NCBI RefSeq assembly: GCF_019973775.1
Contig: NZ_AP025032.1
Coordinates: 2,666,001 to 2,730,000 of the forward strand
DNA length: 64,000 bases
DNA from: Aureimonas sp. SA4125
Lineage (GTDB): Bacteria > Pseudomonadota > Alphaproteobacteria > Rhizobiales > Rhizobiaceae
Direction: 5' to 3'
Part shown: in pieces, positions 42,055-50,501 of the stretch
How positions within the stretch are numbered: position 1 is the stretch's first letter
Layout of the letters: every line of letters begins with the position of its first letter
Program-made: the position numbers and the translations under genes
Notes under the pieces: generated by a model
Seen by the model: only the letters and a program-made list of their open reading frames with translations
What the model was told of the DNA's origin: nothing
Database searches by the model: none

Positions 42055-42707
42055 GCGTCCCCTTCGGCGGTATCGCCCGTCGCGAAGGCGTGGCGCCATA
42101 TCTGGCGCGCATCGAAACCATCCGGCGGCGGCGCGATACCTCAGGAGTCGTCGCCATGGATGCGGCGCTGACCGAGCTTCTCTTCGATCGCCCGGTTCCG
42201 GCGCTGGGCGGACTGAGCCCTTCCCTCTTCGCCTCCGAAGTCCGTTTCTGGCGCCCGACCACCGCGCGCTGGAGCAATGGCGAGTGGATGGGCGGAGAGA
42301 GGGAGCCTGACCTTCCCTATGTCGGCGGCATGATCCGCATCGACGACGAGGCAGTTTCCGCTTTTCGGGATCGCTGGGAAGCCACCAGCCGGGTGCCGCC
42401 CTACCCGATCCTAGTCAGCGATGATGCCTCCGTATGGCGCCGGTTCTTGGCCGTGCCCCTCACCCCCGACGACAGCTTGCGCCTTCCCGATGATTTCGAC
42501 GACGAGATCACCGCCGCCGCGGCGCAGGCCGGCGAGGAACGCCGCCGGGCGATCGACTGGGGCGACATTCCCAACTGGCGCGACGCGCCCGACGAAGGTG
42601 ACGGCCCCGGCAGGAAGATCGCGCTCGGGATCGTCGCAGGCCTCGGCGCCGTCGGCCTGCTTTGGCTGGCCATACAGCTTCTCGGCCGCGCCTGGGTCGC
42701 CGCGTGA
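42051..42707 (+). CDS. Hypothetical phage protein with C-terminal membrane helix
   Basis: The 218-residue protein starts at GTG 42051, overlapping the upstream stop. The body is soluble and acidic (DDEITAAAAQAGEERRRAIDWGDIPNWRDAPDEGDG), and residues 190-218 (KIALGIVAGLGAVGLLWLAIQLLGRAWVAA) form a single membrane helix. The layout suggests an inner-membrane tail-anchored protein. No family recognised. Confidence 0.65.
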   Translation: MSVPFGGIARREGVAPYLARIETIRRRRDTSGVVAMDAALTELLFDRPVPALGGLSPSLFASEVRFWRPTTARWSNGEWMGGEREPDLPYVGGMIRIDDEAVSAFRDRWEATSRVPPYPILVSDDASVWRRFLAVPLTPDDSLRLPDDFDDEITAAAAQAGEERRRAIDWGDIPNWRDAPDEGDGPGRKIALGIVAGLGAVGLLWLAIQLLGRAWVAA

Positions 42708-42922
42708 TGCCCGCCTTCCATGTCCACGTCGAGGATCCTGCCGGGCGTCACACCATCCGCATCGACGCCGGCAGCCCGACGGATGCGCGCCTTCGCGCCA
42801 GGGCCCCGGACCGGATTGTCCTCAAGGTCAAGATCGCTCGCGCCGATGAGACACCGCGCGGCGCCCGCCTCACCCGCAAGGCGCTGCTGCGCCAGACATC
42901 CCCCCAGGAGATTTCACGATGA
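42707..42922 (+). CDS. Small hypothetical early phage protein (71 aa)
   Basis: The 71-residue product starts MPAFHVHVEDPAGRHTIRIDAGSPTDARLRARAPDRIVLKVKIARADE and looks like a compact beta-strand protein with a basic tail. The start shares one base with the upstream stop (TGATG), and its own stop overlaps the next start (ATGA). Family unknown. Confidence 0.6.
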   Translation: MPAFHVHVEDPAGRHTIRIDAGSPTDARLRARAPDRIVLKVKIARADETPRGARLTRKALLRQTSPQEISR

Positions 42923-43170
42923 TCGAGACCCGCTCCCTCACAGCTTCCGAGCGCGCCGCCCGCGACAACGCTAGCCCCGCCATCTCGGCCGAGCCGCCAA
43001 GCACCGCCGAACGGATGGCCGCGCACATGCTCGACATCGCTGCCGGCAACGGCGAGGCCTGTCTCGACAGCGACCTGCTGTTGCGGGGCTTCACCCCCGG
43101 CGAGCTTCGCCATCACGGCGTCGAGGCAAACCGCATCGCGCGTCTCCGGAGCGGCGGAGGGTTGTGCTGA
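42919..43170 (+). CDS. Small hypothetical early phage protein (83 aa)
   Basis: The 83-residue product (MIETRSLTASERAARDNASPAISAEPPSTAERMAAHMLDIAAGNGEACLDSDLLLRGFTPGELRHHGVEANRIARLRSGGG) is helical and includes a region (DSDLLLRGFTPGELRHHG) that appears as a small helical fold. Both ends overlap neighbouring genes. Function unknown. Confidence 0.62.
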   Translation: MIETRSLTASERAARDNASPAISAEPPSTAERMAAHMLDIAAGNGEACLDSDLLLRGFTPGELRHHGVEANRIARLRSGGGLC

Positions 43171-43727
43171 TGGCCGACCTTCTCGACGCCACACCCGCCG
43201 CGCCGCCGGCGCTGTTCGAGGGGCCTGTTATGTGGGTTCCCGAGTTTCTCGTCGATGAGGTGTCACCACCACCGCGCGAAAGCCCGGATGCATGGACCGT
43301 CCGCAACATTCAACACGAGACGACCATCATCGTCGGTGAGAGCGCCGACGAGACCCACAGTGATGAGCCCTCGACCCGGTCCTTCGAGCCCGGCGACATC
43401 GTCTCGTTCTGCAGCTTCCAGGACTTTGGCCCGATCACGGTCAGGATCCACGACGACGGCTCTGTCGACACCCTGACCCCCGTGCATCCGCGCGCGTCCC
43501 TGTTCTGGGCGGAAGGCGATCCGGACACGCTTTCCTTCTCGCTGGAGGAGTTCGCCCGCAACTGGGCCGCCAACACGCCGCAGCGCCAGCCCGACGAGCC
43601 CGAGACGGGCGTCGTCGAGCACTACACCTGGAGCCAACCGCAGCCGTTCGTCCTGACGACGACAAGCGATGGCCCGAACTTCCTCCGGGCGGACGCGGAC
43701 GCCGTGCCCGCGACGGGAGCGGCGTGA
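43170..43727 (+). CDS. Hypothetical early phage protein (185 aa)
   Basis: The 185-residue product (ATG 43170, overlapping the upstream stop) is rich in acidic and aromatic residues, with EPGDIVSFCSFQDFGPITVRIHDDGSVDTLTPVHPRASLFWAEGDPDTLSFSLEEFARNWAA. No membrane helix or known motif was seen. It is co-translated with neighbours. Family unknown. Confidence 0.62.
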   Translation: MADLLDATPAAPPALFEGPVMWVPEFLVDEVSPPPRESPDAWTVRNIQHETTIIVGESADETHSDEPSTRSFEPGDIVSFCSFQDFGPITVRIHDDGSVDTLTPVHPRASLFWAEGDPDTLSFSLEEFARNWAANTPQRQPDEPETGVVEHYTWSQPQPFVLTTTSDGPNFLRADADAVPATGAA

Positions 43728-44006
43728 TGGAGACGACCGTCACCCGCGAGCGCCTGATCGCGACCACCACCTATCAGGAGGCGATGGCCTTCATCGAGGA
43801 CGGCATCAAGCGCCGCGCCAAACACGCTGCTGGCGAAGACGATCGCAATGCATCCGACTGGTGCGGAGATCGACGCCGGGGCCAGGCCATATTTCACGAT
43901 CGAGTTCGCGCGCAGGGACAAGGCCGGCGGTTTCCATGGCGAGCCGGCACCCGACCCTACCGCCGACCCGGCGCCCGACGCCTTCAGCGCGGGGACCGAG
44001 CTATGA
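43727..44006 (+). pseudogene. Small early gene, apparently frameshifted
   Basis: The start frame (METTVTRERLIATTTYQEAMAFIEDGIKRR) has good composition for 33 codons and then turns arginine/glycine-rich. A +1 frame continues protein-like from about 43825 (NTLLAKTIAMHPTGAEIDAGARPYFTIEFARRDKAGGFHGE...AFSAGTEL) to a TGA at 44004-44006. That stop overlaps the next ATG in the usual ATGA arrangement. A one-base insertion near 43815-43825 in the C/G run would explain this. Function unknown. Confidence 0.5.
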
Positions 44007-44347
44007 TCCGCGTGACCTTCGATCTCCTGCCCGGCGGCGACGCATCGCGCGCGCGCACCATCGGCCTGATGGAGATCGCCAACATCGCCACGCGCCCGGA
44101 CAACACCGCCGACTACTCGGTGATCCTGAAGAAGTGCCCGCCCTTCGCCGGCGCCTTGCGGGCTGCCTGGAAGAAGGGCCGCCTGACGATCGCCACCGAT
44201 GGCCGGATCGACGGGGTGATGACCGGCGAGGACGAGGAGCTGATTGCCGCCCTCGTCACCGGTCACCACCGGCAGCGACGCGGTGTCTACGACCTTTTCT
44301 TCCGCGCGCTTGCGGCCTGCGGCATCGACGGAAGGAACCCGGCATGA
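44003..44347 (+). CDS. Hypothetical early phage protein (114 aa)
   Basis: The 114-residue product (MIRVTFDLLPGGDASRARTIGLMEIANIATRPDNTADYSVILKKCPPFAGALRAAWKKGRL) has an alpha/beta pattern, with later DGRIDGVMTGEDEELIAALVTGHHRQRRGVYDLFFRALAACG. It starts in overlap with the preceding stop and ends overlapping the HD-domain gene start (ATGA). I do not recognise the family. Confidence 0.65.
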   Translation: MIRVTFDLLPGGDASRARTIGLMEIANIATRPDNTADYSVILKKCPPFAGALRAAWKKGRLTIATDGRIDGVMTGEDEELIAALVTGHHRQRRGVYDLFFRALAACGIDGRNPA

Positions 44348-45012
44348 ACGCCTGGTCGCAGACCGCCACGGGGCGGATCTTCTCTTTTGCCGATCCAGTG
44401 ATCGAGCCGGCGCACCTCTTCAGCGAAGTTGCGCACGGCCTGGCCCTCGTCAACCGGTTCGCCGGACAGACAGAGGTGCCGATCTCGGTTGCGCAACACA
44501 GCGTGCTGATGGCCGAGGAGGTGCTGGCCGAGACGGGTGATGCCGAGCTCGCCGCCTTCTGCCTGCTGCACGACGGACATGAATTCGCGCTCGGCGACTG
44601 GACGAGCCCGGGCGCCTTCGCCGTGCAGGAGCAGATGGTTGCCACCGCCCGCGCCGCCGGCGTGCCGGACCTTGTCGCCGAGGCGCAGGCCCTTCGGTTC
44701 AAGACGGCACTGCGCACCGTCAAGCGGCGGATCGACAAGGCGATCGTCAACGCCGCAGGGCTCGACTTCCAGCGGTTCCTCGACCGCGCCGACGAGATCC
44801 ACGCCTACGACATGCAGGCGCTTCTGACCGAGCGGCGCGACACCATGGCGAGGCCCCCGAAGCTCTGGGACGGCGACCGCGATGCCGCCGTGCGGCAGCC
44901 GCGACGCCGCAGGCTCACCTGCTGGGCATGGCCAAAGGCCGAGCAGCGCTTCGCCGAGTCCCTCATCCAACTCTGCCCCACCGCCGCCCGCGCCGCAGGC
45001 CGCGCCGCCTGA
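44344..45012 (+). CDS. HD-domain phosphohydrolase (5'-nucleotidase/dNTPase-like)
   Basis: The 222-residue protein contains the HD-type metal motifs: VAQHSVLMAEEVLAETGDAELAAFCLLHDGHEFALGDWTSP. That gives histidine, the HD pair and a further aspartate as in YfbR-like phage nucleotidases. The remainder (KTALRTVKRRIDKAIVNAAGLDFQRFLDRADEIHAYDMQALLTERRDTMARPPKLW) matches the helical lobe. It may adjust the nucleotide pool during replication. Confidence 0.85.
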   Translation: MNAWSQTATGRIFSFADPVIEPAHLFSEVAHGLALVNRFAGQTEVPISVAQHSVLMAEEVLAETGDAELAAFCLLHDGHEFALGDWTSPGAFAVQEQMVATARAAGVPDLVAEAQALRFKTALRTVKRRIDKAIVNAAGLDFQRFLDRADEIHAYDMQALLTERRDTMARPPKLWDGDRDAAVRQPRRRRLTCWAWPKAEQRFAESLIQLCPTAARAAGRAA

Positions 45013-45038
45013 GGGCACGTCCCACGAAAGGACCTCGC

Positions 45039-45920
45039 ATGCGCAAGATCGACGTCTCTCCGGAGGACCGGCCGAAACACATCGACCCCGGCGCAGCACC
45101 AATGCTGCAGTGGGTACCGATCGAGCAGCTGGTGATCGACGAGGCCTACCAGCGCGACCTTAAGCGGGAGAACTGGGCGGCCATTCGCAGAATCGCAGCG
45201 CGGTTCAAGTGGTCGCGATTTTCGCCCGTCTTCGTCGCGCCAATCGAGGGCGGCCGTTATGCCGTTATCGACGGCCAGCACCGCACCCACTCCGCCGCCA
45301 TGTGCGGCTTCACGGAGGTGCCGTGCCAGATCGTCCAGATGTCGCGTGAGGAACAGGCGGCGAGCTTCGCCGTCGTCAATGGCGCGGTGACGAAGGTCAC
45401 CATCTTGCAGATCTACAAGGCAGCCCAGGCGGCGGGCGAGGAATGGGCGGGGCAGATCGCAACCGTCTGCAGTGATGCGGGCATGCGGATGCTGACCTAT
45501 GCGCCCTCGGTCAAGTCCGCCAAGGCCGGCGACCTCGTCTGCGTCGCCTTCATCCGCGATTTCATCGCGCGGCGGGGGCCGGAGGCCGCGACGGCGGCCC
45601 TGACGATCTTTCGAAGGGCCGAGGGGGTGGGCGACACGCCCGAATTCTACGCCCTGAAGATCTTCAAAGCGATCCTCGAGGCGCTCGCCTCGCGCCCGCA
45701 TTGTCTCGCCCGCCACGACGAGGCCGCTCAGTTTCTGACCAGAACAGACCTCTGGAAGCTCGTCGAGGAGGCTGAAGCCTTTGTTGCGCAGCGCCGCCGC
45801 GCCGGCCTCCCGAGCGTCGCCGCCCGCGACCTCCTGGAAAGCCTCGTCGGGGATGCTTTGGACAAGGCCCTACCCCAGCGAATGGCCTTGCCCGCGCCGA
45901 CAAGCTCAGAGGCCGCGTGA
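45039..45920 (+). CDS. ParB/Srx-like domain protein
   Basis: The 293-residue protein has a ParB/sulfiredoxin-type N-terminus: [78 protein letters not shown], with the GQHR motif. The rest is helical (SLEILTY-like; [44 protein letters not shown]). A ribosome site, GAAAGGA, lies before ATG 45039. Phage members may act in DNA modification, partition or regulation. The present role is unknown. Confidence 0.83.
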   Translation: MRKIDVSPEDRPKHIDPGAAPMLQWVPIEQLVIDEAYQRDLKRENWAAIRRIAARFKWSRFSPVFVAPIEGGRYAVIDGQHRTHSAAMCGFTEVPCQIVQMSREEQAASFAVVNGAVTKVTILQIYKAAQAAGEEWAGQIATVCSDAGMRMLTYAPSVKSAKAGDLVCVAFIRDFIARRGPEAATAALTIFRRAEGVGDTPEFYALKIFKAILEALASRPHCLARHDEAAQFLTRTDLWKLVEEAEAFVAQRRRAGLPSVAARDLLESLVGDALDKALPQRMALPAPTSSEAA

Positions 45921-46492
45921 TGAGCGACGATCAGACTAACGTCGCCGCCGACGAGCTGCGCTCTTTCATCGAGCGCATCGAGCGCCTGGAGGAGGACAAG
46001 AAGGAGATCGGCGCCGACATCAAGGACGTCTACGGTGAAGCGAAAAGCCGTGGATACGATACCAAGGTAATGCGCAAGCTGGTCGCTATCCGCAAACAGG
46101 ATCAGAACGAGCGCCAGGAGCAGGACGCCATCCTCGAGCTCTACATGATGGCCCTCGGCATGGGCATCCAGGAGCGGCTGCCGCTCGCCGATGAGGACCT
46201 GCGCACCCGCCGCCCGGCGCGTAAGTCGATGGAGGACCGCGCAGCCGCAAGGCTGACAGAGGCCATGGCCGACACCAAGGACCTTTCGGCCGAAATGCTC
46301 GCCGACGGCTTGATCACACCGGAAGCGCACGCGGAAAATGTCGCGCTCTCCGATGCTGTTGCCGCGCGTGCCCACGGCCGGAAGTCCGCGAGAAAGGCCC
46401 GCAGCGCTGGCAAAGATAGGCCCTTGCACGCGGATGACGCGGAGGACGAGCGGCTGCGAAACGAACGGGCGAAGGGCCCGGTGTTCGCATGA
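45920..46492 (+). CDS. GapR/DUF2312-like nucleoid protein with long C-terminal extension
   Basis: Residues 1-85 fit GapR/DUF2312: [73 protein letters not shown]. This coiled-coil protein binds overtwisted AT-rich DNA and is typical of alphaproteobacteria. Host GapR is about 90 residues; this one is 190, with an additional basic and acidic helical tail ([19 protein letters not shown]). It might bind phage DNA during replication. Confidence 0.88.
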   Translation: MSDDQTNVAADELRSFIERIERLEEDKKEIGADIKDVYGEAKSRGYDTKVMRKLVAIRKQDQNERQEQDAILELYMMALGMGIQERLPLADEDLRTRRPARKSMEDRAAARLTEAMADTKDLSAEMLADGLITPEAHAENVALSDAVAARAHGRKSARKARSAGKDRPLHADDAEDERLRNERAKGPVFA

Positions 46493-46800
46493 GCCGCGGG
46501 TTGGCCACCACCGTCTCGAAGACGTTCGACGTCCTCGTCGACGTCGACCTTTCTCTCGAAGACTTCGACGAAGATGATCTAGTCGAAGAGGTCAATCGGC
46601 GCGGTTTGGCAGCGACTATGGAATCCTTCGTGATTCATTTCGGCGAGCAGCGAGACATCGACTTCCTTGCCGACATGATCGCCGAATGTCGGACGCGCGA
46701 CGCACTCGACCAGCTGCGCCGGCTCTGCCCGTCCGCGCCGCACGCGAATGCCGTCCTCACCTTCGCCGCCGTCCGCAAAGCTTCGGGAGCAACCTCTTGA
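46489..46800 (+). CDS. Hypothetical early phage protein (103 aa)
   Basis: The 103-residue acidic protein starts [79 protein letters not shown]. It overlaps the GapR-like gene upstream by 4 bp and the sliding-clamp gene downstream by 4 bp (TTGA). Position between DNA-binding and clamp genes suggests a replication accessory, but no family is recognised. Confidence 0.65.
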   Translation: MSRGLATTVSKTFDVLVDVDLSLEDFDEDDLVEEVNRRGLAATMESFVIHFGEQRDIDFLADMIAECRTRDALDQLRRLCPSAPHANAVLTFAAVRKASGATS

Positions 46801-47936
46801 CCCTCGCCTTCTCCTGCCCGCTCGCCCCCCTTCGCCGCGCCGTCGAGCGTGCCGGCACGACGAAGGTGGTCGAGCGCCGCAACACGGTCCCGATCCTCGG
46901 CAATGTCGCCCTCGCAGTCGAGGCCGATGGCAGCCTGACGGTGACCGGTACGGATCTCGACATCTGGGCGACCGCGAGCGAGCCGGCGGGGACGGCCGAG
47001 GTGAAGAGCCCCGGCGCGACCACCATGCCCGCAGGCCTCCTCCTCGACATCCTGAAGAAGGCTAGCGGCGACATCGCCATCGAGGACAAGGGCGTCGGCC
47101 GCGCCATCCTGAAGACCGGCCGCTCGCGCTTCACGCTGAACACTCTGCCCGTCGAGGACCTGCCGGCAGCTCCGGTGGACGAGGCGGGCGCCGCCCGCTT
47201 CGACGTCTCGCCGGCAATCCTGAAGCGCATCGACGACGCCGTCGCCTTCGCGATCTCGACGGAGGAGACGCGCTACTACCTGAACGGCATCTACCTGCAC
47301 ATCGCCAGCGCCGGCCCTACGCCCGTCCTGACGGCAGTCGCCACCGACGGCCACCGCCTGTCCCGCCTCGCCCTTCCCAGTATCGCCGTCGAGGGCGACA
47401 TGCCCGGCATCATCATCCCAAGAAAGACCGTCGGCCTCTTCACCCTCATCGGCGCCGCCGCCGAGGCGGCGATCGCCGTCACCGTCACCGCGCGCCGCAT
47501 CACCTTCGAAGCCTCAGGCCTGCGCATCGTCTCGAAACTCATCGACGGCACCTTCCCGGATTATCTCAGGGTCATCCCGCAGAACAATTCTGATATCGCA
47601 GAGACCGCGCGCGAGGCGCTGGCGAAGGCGATCGACCGCGTCTCGGCGATCTCATCGGAGCGCGGCCGGGCCATCCGCTGCGTCTTCGGCGAGAACGACG
47701 AGCTGACGCTCGCCGTCACTTCGCCCGACGCCGGCTCCGCGGAGGACGCGGTCGCGGCCACCGGCAGCTTCGACCCGATCGCCATCGGCTTCAACGCTCG
47801 CTACCTCGCCGACATCCTCGCCACCTTCCCCGGCGACTCCATCCGCTTCGCCCTCGCCGACCCCGGATCCCCCACGGTCATCACCGACCCCGCCGACGAG
47901 GACCGGCTCGTCGTGCTCATGCCGATGAGGGTTTGA
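46797..47936 (+). CDS. dnaN: Phage DNA polymerase III beta subunit (sliding clamp)
   Basis: The 379-residue protein is a full-length DnaN: LAPLRRAVERAGTTKVVERRNTVPILGNVALAVEADGSLTVTGTDLDIW, GVGRAILKTGRSRFTLNTLPVEDLPA, TRYYLNGIYLHI, AVATDGHRLSRLALP, VSKLIDGTFPDYLRVIP and the C-terminal DEDRLVVLMPMRV. It starts at TTG 46797, overlapping the previous stop. It forms the ring that tethers polymerase to DNA. A clamp in a prophage is rare and would bind host or phage polymerases. Confidence 0.95.
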   Translation: MTLAFSCPLAPLRRAVERAGTTKVVERRNTVPILGNVALAVEADGSLTVTGTDLDIWATASEPAGTAEVKSPGATTMPAGLLLDILKKASGDIAIEDKGVGRAILKTGRSRFTLNTLPVEDLPAAPVDEAGAARFDVSPAILKRIDDAVAFAISTEETRYYLNGIYLHIASAGPTPVLTAVATDGHRLSRLALPSIAVEGDMPGIIIPRKTVGLFTLIGAAAEAAIAVTVTARRITFEASGLRIVSKLIDGTFPDYLRVIPQNNSDIAETAREALAKAIDRVSAISSERGRAIRCVFGENDELTLAVTSPDAGSAEDAVAATGSFDPIAIGFNARYLADILATFPGDSIRFALADPGSPTVITDPADEDRLVVLMPMRV

Positions 47937-47938
47937 CG

Positions 47939-48118
47939 ATGAGCGACGAGCAAAAGACCAACACACCCGTCTTCACCTTCCACGCCACGCGCGACCCGGA
48001 CGCCTGCAAGCATCAGTGGGGCGGATGGCGTGACTTCGAGGACGGCAATGGTGGCGAACAGTTCTGCAAGCTCTGCGGCATGGGTGCGATGACCTACTCG
48101 CTGAGGACAGGACCATGA
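47939..48118 (+). CDS. Small zinc-ribbon-like protein (59 aa)
   Basis: The 59-residue ORF (MSDEQKTNTPVFTFHATRDPDACKHQWGGWRDFEDGNGGEQFCKLCGMGAMTYSLRTGP) has CxH and CxxC pairs (CKH ... CKLC) that may bind zinc. It follows the clamp gene by two bases and overlaps the next gene by 4 bp. Function unknown. Confidence 0.65.
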   Translation: MSDEQKTNTPVFTFHATRDPDACKHQWGGWRDFEDGNGGEQFCKLCGMGAMTYSLRTGP

Positions 48119-48417
48119 TCCCAAACATCACCGACCCACTGGGGCGGTACTGGAACCAGCCGAAAGACATCCGCGAGGCGCCGATGGACGAGACTCACGT
48201 CCTTCTCACGCCGCACCAGTTTCGCGAGCTCGCCGAATACAGCACGACCATGCCCAGCGGCGTCTATCCCGGAAAATGTTGGAAGCGCGAGCAGTTGGAG
48301 GTCACGCCGAAAGGCTGGCGGCCAACCGGCATTTGGGCTCTCGGCTGGTATGGCGAAAGCGAAAAAGGGCCGGGTTGGTGTTCCAATAACTGGCGCCGGA
48401 TTGAGGTCGTCGAATGA
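48115..48417 (+). CDS. Hypothetical early phage protein (100 aa)
   Basis: The 100-residue protein starts MIPNITDPLGRYWNQPKDIREAPMDETHVLLTPHQFRELAEYSTTMPSGVYPGKCWKREQLEV and ends with a tryptophan-rich stretch (IWALGWYGESEKGPGWCSNNWRRIEVVE). It may be a binding module. Both ends overlap neighbouring genes. Family unknown. Confidence 0.62.
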   Translation: MIPNITDPLGRYWNQPKDIREAPMDETHVLLTPHQFRELAEYSTTMPSGVYPGKCWKREQLEVTPKGWRPTGIWALGWYGESEKGPGWCSNNWRRIEVVE

Positions 48418-48785
48418 CCCGTCCCGTCCGCATCCGTCTCTCCCGCGCCAGGGGCTTCGACCTGCAGGCGCACTCGCGCGAGAGCAATGGCCTGTCCGCT
48501 ATCTCGGTCGCCCGCCCCGGCCCGTTCGGCAATCCCTTCGTCATCGGCCGCGATGGCGATCGCGAGCACTGCGTCTCGCTGCACCGCGCCGCGATGGACG
48601 GCTTGCTCACCATCACCACGTCGGTGCCGGCGGCGGAAGTGCGCGCCGTGCGCAGCGTCTTCATCGGTCGCTGGCGCGACCTCGCCGGCCACAACCTCGC
48701 CTGCTGGTGCCGCCTGGACGGCAAGCCCTGCCACGCTGACACGCTGCTCGAGGCGGTCGCGATAATGGAGAAGAACCATGGCTGA
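48414..48785 (+). CDS. DUF4326-like protein
   Basis: The 123-residue protein fits DUF4326: RIRLSRARGFDLQAHSRESNGLSAISVARPGPFGNPFVIGRDG, FIGRWRDLAGHNLACWCRLDGKPCHADTLLEA. The CWCRLDGKPCHAD segment carries two cysteines and a histidine. It overlaps the downstream Gp37/Gp68 gene by 8 bp, and such proteins are often phage-borne near modification or replication genes. Function unknown. Confidence 0.82.
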   Translation: MTRPVRIRLSRARGFDLQAHSRESNGLSAISVARPGPFGNPFVIGRDGDREHCVSLHRAAMDGLLTITTSVPAAEVRAVRSVFIGRWRDLAGHNLACWCRLDGKPCHADTLLEAVAIMEKNHG

Positions 48786-49740
48786 CCAGACCAACATCGA
48801 ATGGGCAGACTCGACCTTCAACCCGTGGATCGGCTGCACGAAGGTCTCGCCGGCCTGCGACCACTGCTATGCCGAGACGTTGATGGACAAGCGCCATGGC
48901 CGCGTTCAGTGGGGCCCACACGGTGAGCGCGTCCGCACCGCCGAGAGCAACTGGCAGAACCCGCGCCGCTGGCAGCGCCAGGCCGCCGCGTTCTTCGCCG
49001 AGCACGGCCGCCGGCGCCGCGTCTTCTGCGCCAGCCTCGCCGACGTGTTCGACAACAAGGCTCCCGCCGGCGCTCGGGACGATCTCTGGACGTTGATCCG
49101 CGAGACGCCGGATCTCGATTGGCTGCTGCTGACGAAGCGGCCGCAGAACATCTCGAAGATGCTGCCGGCGTTCTGGGGCGAGATCGCCGGGCATGTCTGG
49201 CTCGGGACGTCGACGGAGAACCAGGAGGAGGCCGAGCGCCGACTGCCTCACCTGCTCGCGGTGACGCCGCGCCCAGCCGTGTTCTTCGCCAGCGCCGAGC
49301 CGCTGCTGGGGAGGGTCGATTTCACGACCATCAAGCGCGCGTCTCCGCTCGGCAGCATGTCTGCTCTGCCGGCAGAACCCGGTGGCGTCTACCTCGACTG
49401 GATTATTGCAGGCGGCGAGAGCGGCCCAGGCGCCCGGCCGACGCACCCGGACTGGATTCGCTCTATCCGCGACCAGTGCACCGAGGCCAGCGTCGCATTC
49501 CTGTTCAAACAGTGGGGCGAGTGGAAAGCGGCGATCGACCGCGAGCGCGACGATCCTGATTGGCGCGCACCCTATGGCAGAGAGCTTCGCGACGAAGGCA
49601 AGACGCGCTGGCTCAACCTCGCTGGTGGGTGCGGGTTTCATGGCGATCGCTTTCATGTCATGCGACGAGTCGGCAAGAAGATCGCCGGGCGCCTCCTCGA
49701 TGACGTGTCGCACGACGGATTCCCGGAGCCCAGCCCATGA
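48778..49740 (+). CDS. Phage Gp37/Gp68-family protein (DUF5131)
   Basis: The 320-residue protein starts MADQTNIEWADSTFNPWIGCTKVSPACDHCYAETLMDKRHGRVQWGPHGERVRTAESNWQNPRRW, the diagnostic opening of Gp37/Gp68 phage proteins. The motif GCTKVSPACDHCYAE has three cysteines in a radical-SAM-like spacing. Later stretches (VFCASLADVFDNKAPAGARDDLWTLIRETPDLDWLLLTKRPQNI and DWIIAGGESGPGARPTHPDWIRSIRDQC) are also conserved. The reaction is not established. The mix with DUF4326 and HD hydrolase hints at a nucleic-acid modification role, which I infer only. Confidence 0.92.
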   Translation: MADQTNIEWADSTFNPWIGCTKVSPACDHCYAETLMDKRHGRVQWGPHGERVRTAESNWQNPRRWQRQAAAFFAEHGRRRRVFCASLADVFDNKAPAGARDDLWTLIRETPDLDWLLLTKRPQNISKMLPAFWGEIAGHVWLGTSTENQEEAERRLPHLLAVTPRPAVFFASAEPLLGRVDFTTIKRASPLGSMSALPAEPGGVYLDWIIAGGESGPGARPTHPDWIRSIRDQCTEASVAFLFKQWGEWKAAIDRERDDPDWRAPYGRELRDEGKTRWLNLAGGCGFHGDRFHVMRRVGKKIAGRLLDDVSHDGFPEPSP

Positions 49741-50219
49741 TCACCGGGCGCCAGCGCACCGAGCAGCTGCTCATCATCGAAATGCTCGTCTCCGTCACCA
49801 TCGACGGCGCCGACCCCTTGCGCGCCGAGACCAAGGCAGCGGCCGCATGCCTCTCCGCCGCCGTCACCGAGACGATCGCCGGTCTTCCTTTCGATGCAGC
49901 GACGAAACTCTACGGCCGCCGTGATCGCCTGTTCGCGCGTTTCGTGCGTCCGCACCAGCGCCCAGGCATGCGGGTCGCCACATTCGGCCTTGCCGTCTTT
50001 CATCTGCTCAAAGGGCTGACCGAGAGCGGCACCCTCTCCGTCGTCGACGGCAGCGCCGTCTCGGCCGCGCTCGACCTTATCCTGCCTGGATTAGAGCCGG
50101 CGGCCTCCGATCCCGTCACCTTTGCCCGCGCACGAAAGATCGCCTTCGAGATCCTCGATGCCCTGCAGGGCGAAGGTCTGTTCCCCGGCGCCACGATTAG
50201 GAGCCCCGACGATGCCTAA
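49737..50219 (+). CDS. Hypothetical early phage protein (160 aa)
   Basis: The 160-residue helical protein (MITGRQRTEQLLIIEMLVSVTIDGADPLRAETKAAAACLSAAVTETIAGLPFDAATKLYGRRDRLFARFVRPHQRPGMRVATFGLAVFHLLKGLTES) has an N-terminal start in overlap with the previous gene. No motif was recognised. The overlap with the next gene is 8 bp. Confidence 0.63.
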   Translation: MITGRQRTEQLLIIEMLVSVTIDGADPLRAETKAAAACLSAAVTETIAGLPFDAATKLYGRRDRLFARFVRPHQRPGMRVATFGLAVFHLLKGLTESGTLSVVDGSAVSAALDLILPGLEPAASDPVTFARARKIAFEILDALQGEGLFPGATIRSPDDA

Positions 50220-50499
50220 TGCCATCCCGAGGTTCGCTACCGCCACTGAGACCAAGCCGCAGCTGACGATGACGCCAAAGCTCCGCGCCGATCTGCGCGT
50301 TCTGAACGAGATGCGCCCCATCGGCATGACGCGGATCAGGGGCGAATGGTCCGCCCAGGGCCGCTTCCTCGCCAAGGGCCGCTGCGTCCAGCTGATCGCA
50401 CTCGGCTACGCCCGCATCGACTATTCCGGCCGCCATCCCCGCATCAAGATCACTCGCGCAGGGCGCCATGCCATCGGCGCGATCGGCAAGGAGGACTGA
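50212..50499 (+). CDS. Small winged-helix-like early protein (95 aa)
   Basis: The 95-residue protein (TPKLRADLRVLNEMRPIGMTRIRGEWSAQGRFLAKGRCVQLIALGYARIDYSGRHPRIKITRAGRHAIG) looks like a winged helix: helix, recognition helix (GRCVQLIALGYARI) and wing (PRIKITRAGR). It might bind DNA near the integrase genes. Function is inferred only. Confidence 0.6.
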   Translation: MPNAIPRFATATETKPQLTMTPKLRADLRVLNEMRPIGMTRIRGEWSAQGRFLAKGRCVQLIALGYARIDYSGRHPRIKITRAGRHAIGAIGKED

Positions 50500-50501
50500 C
50501 G

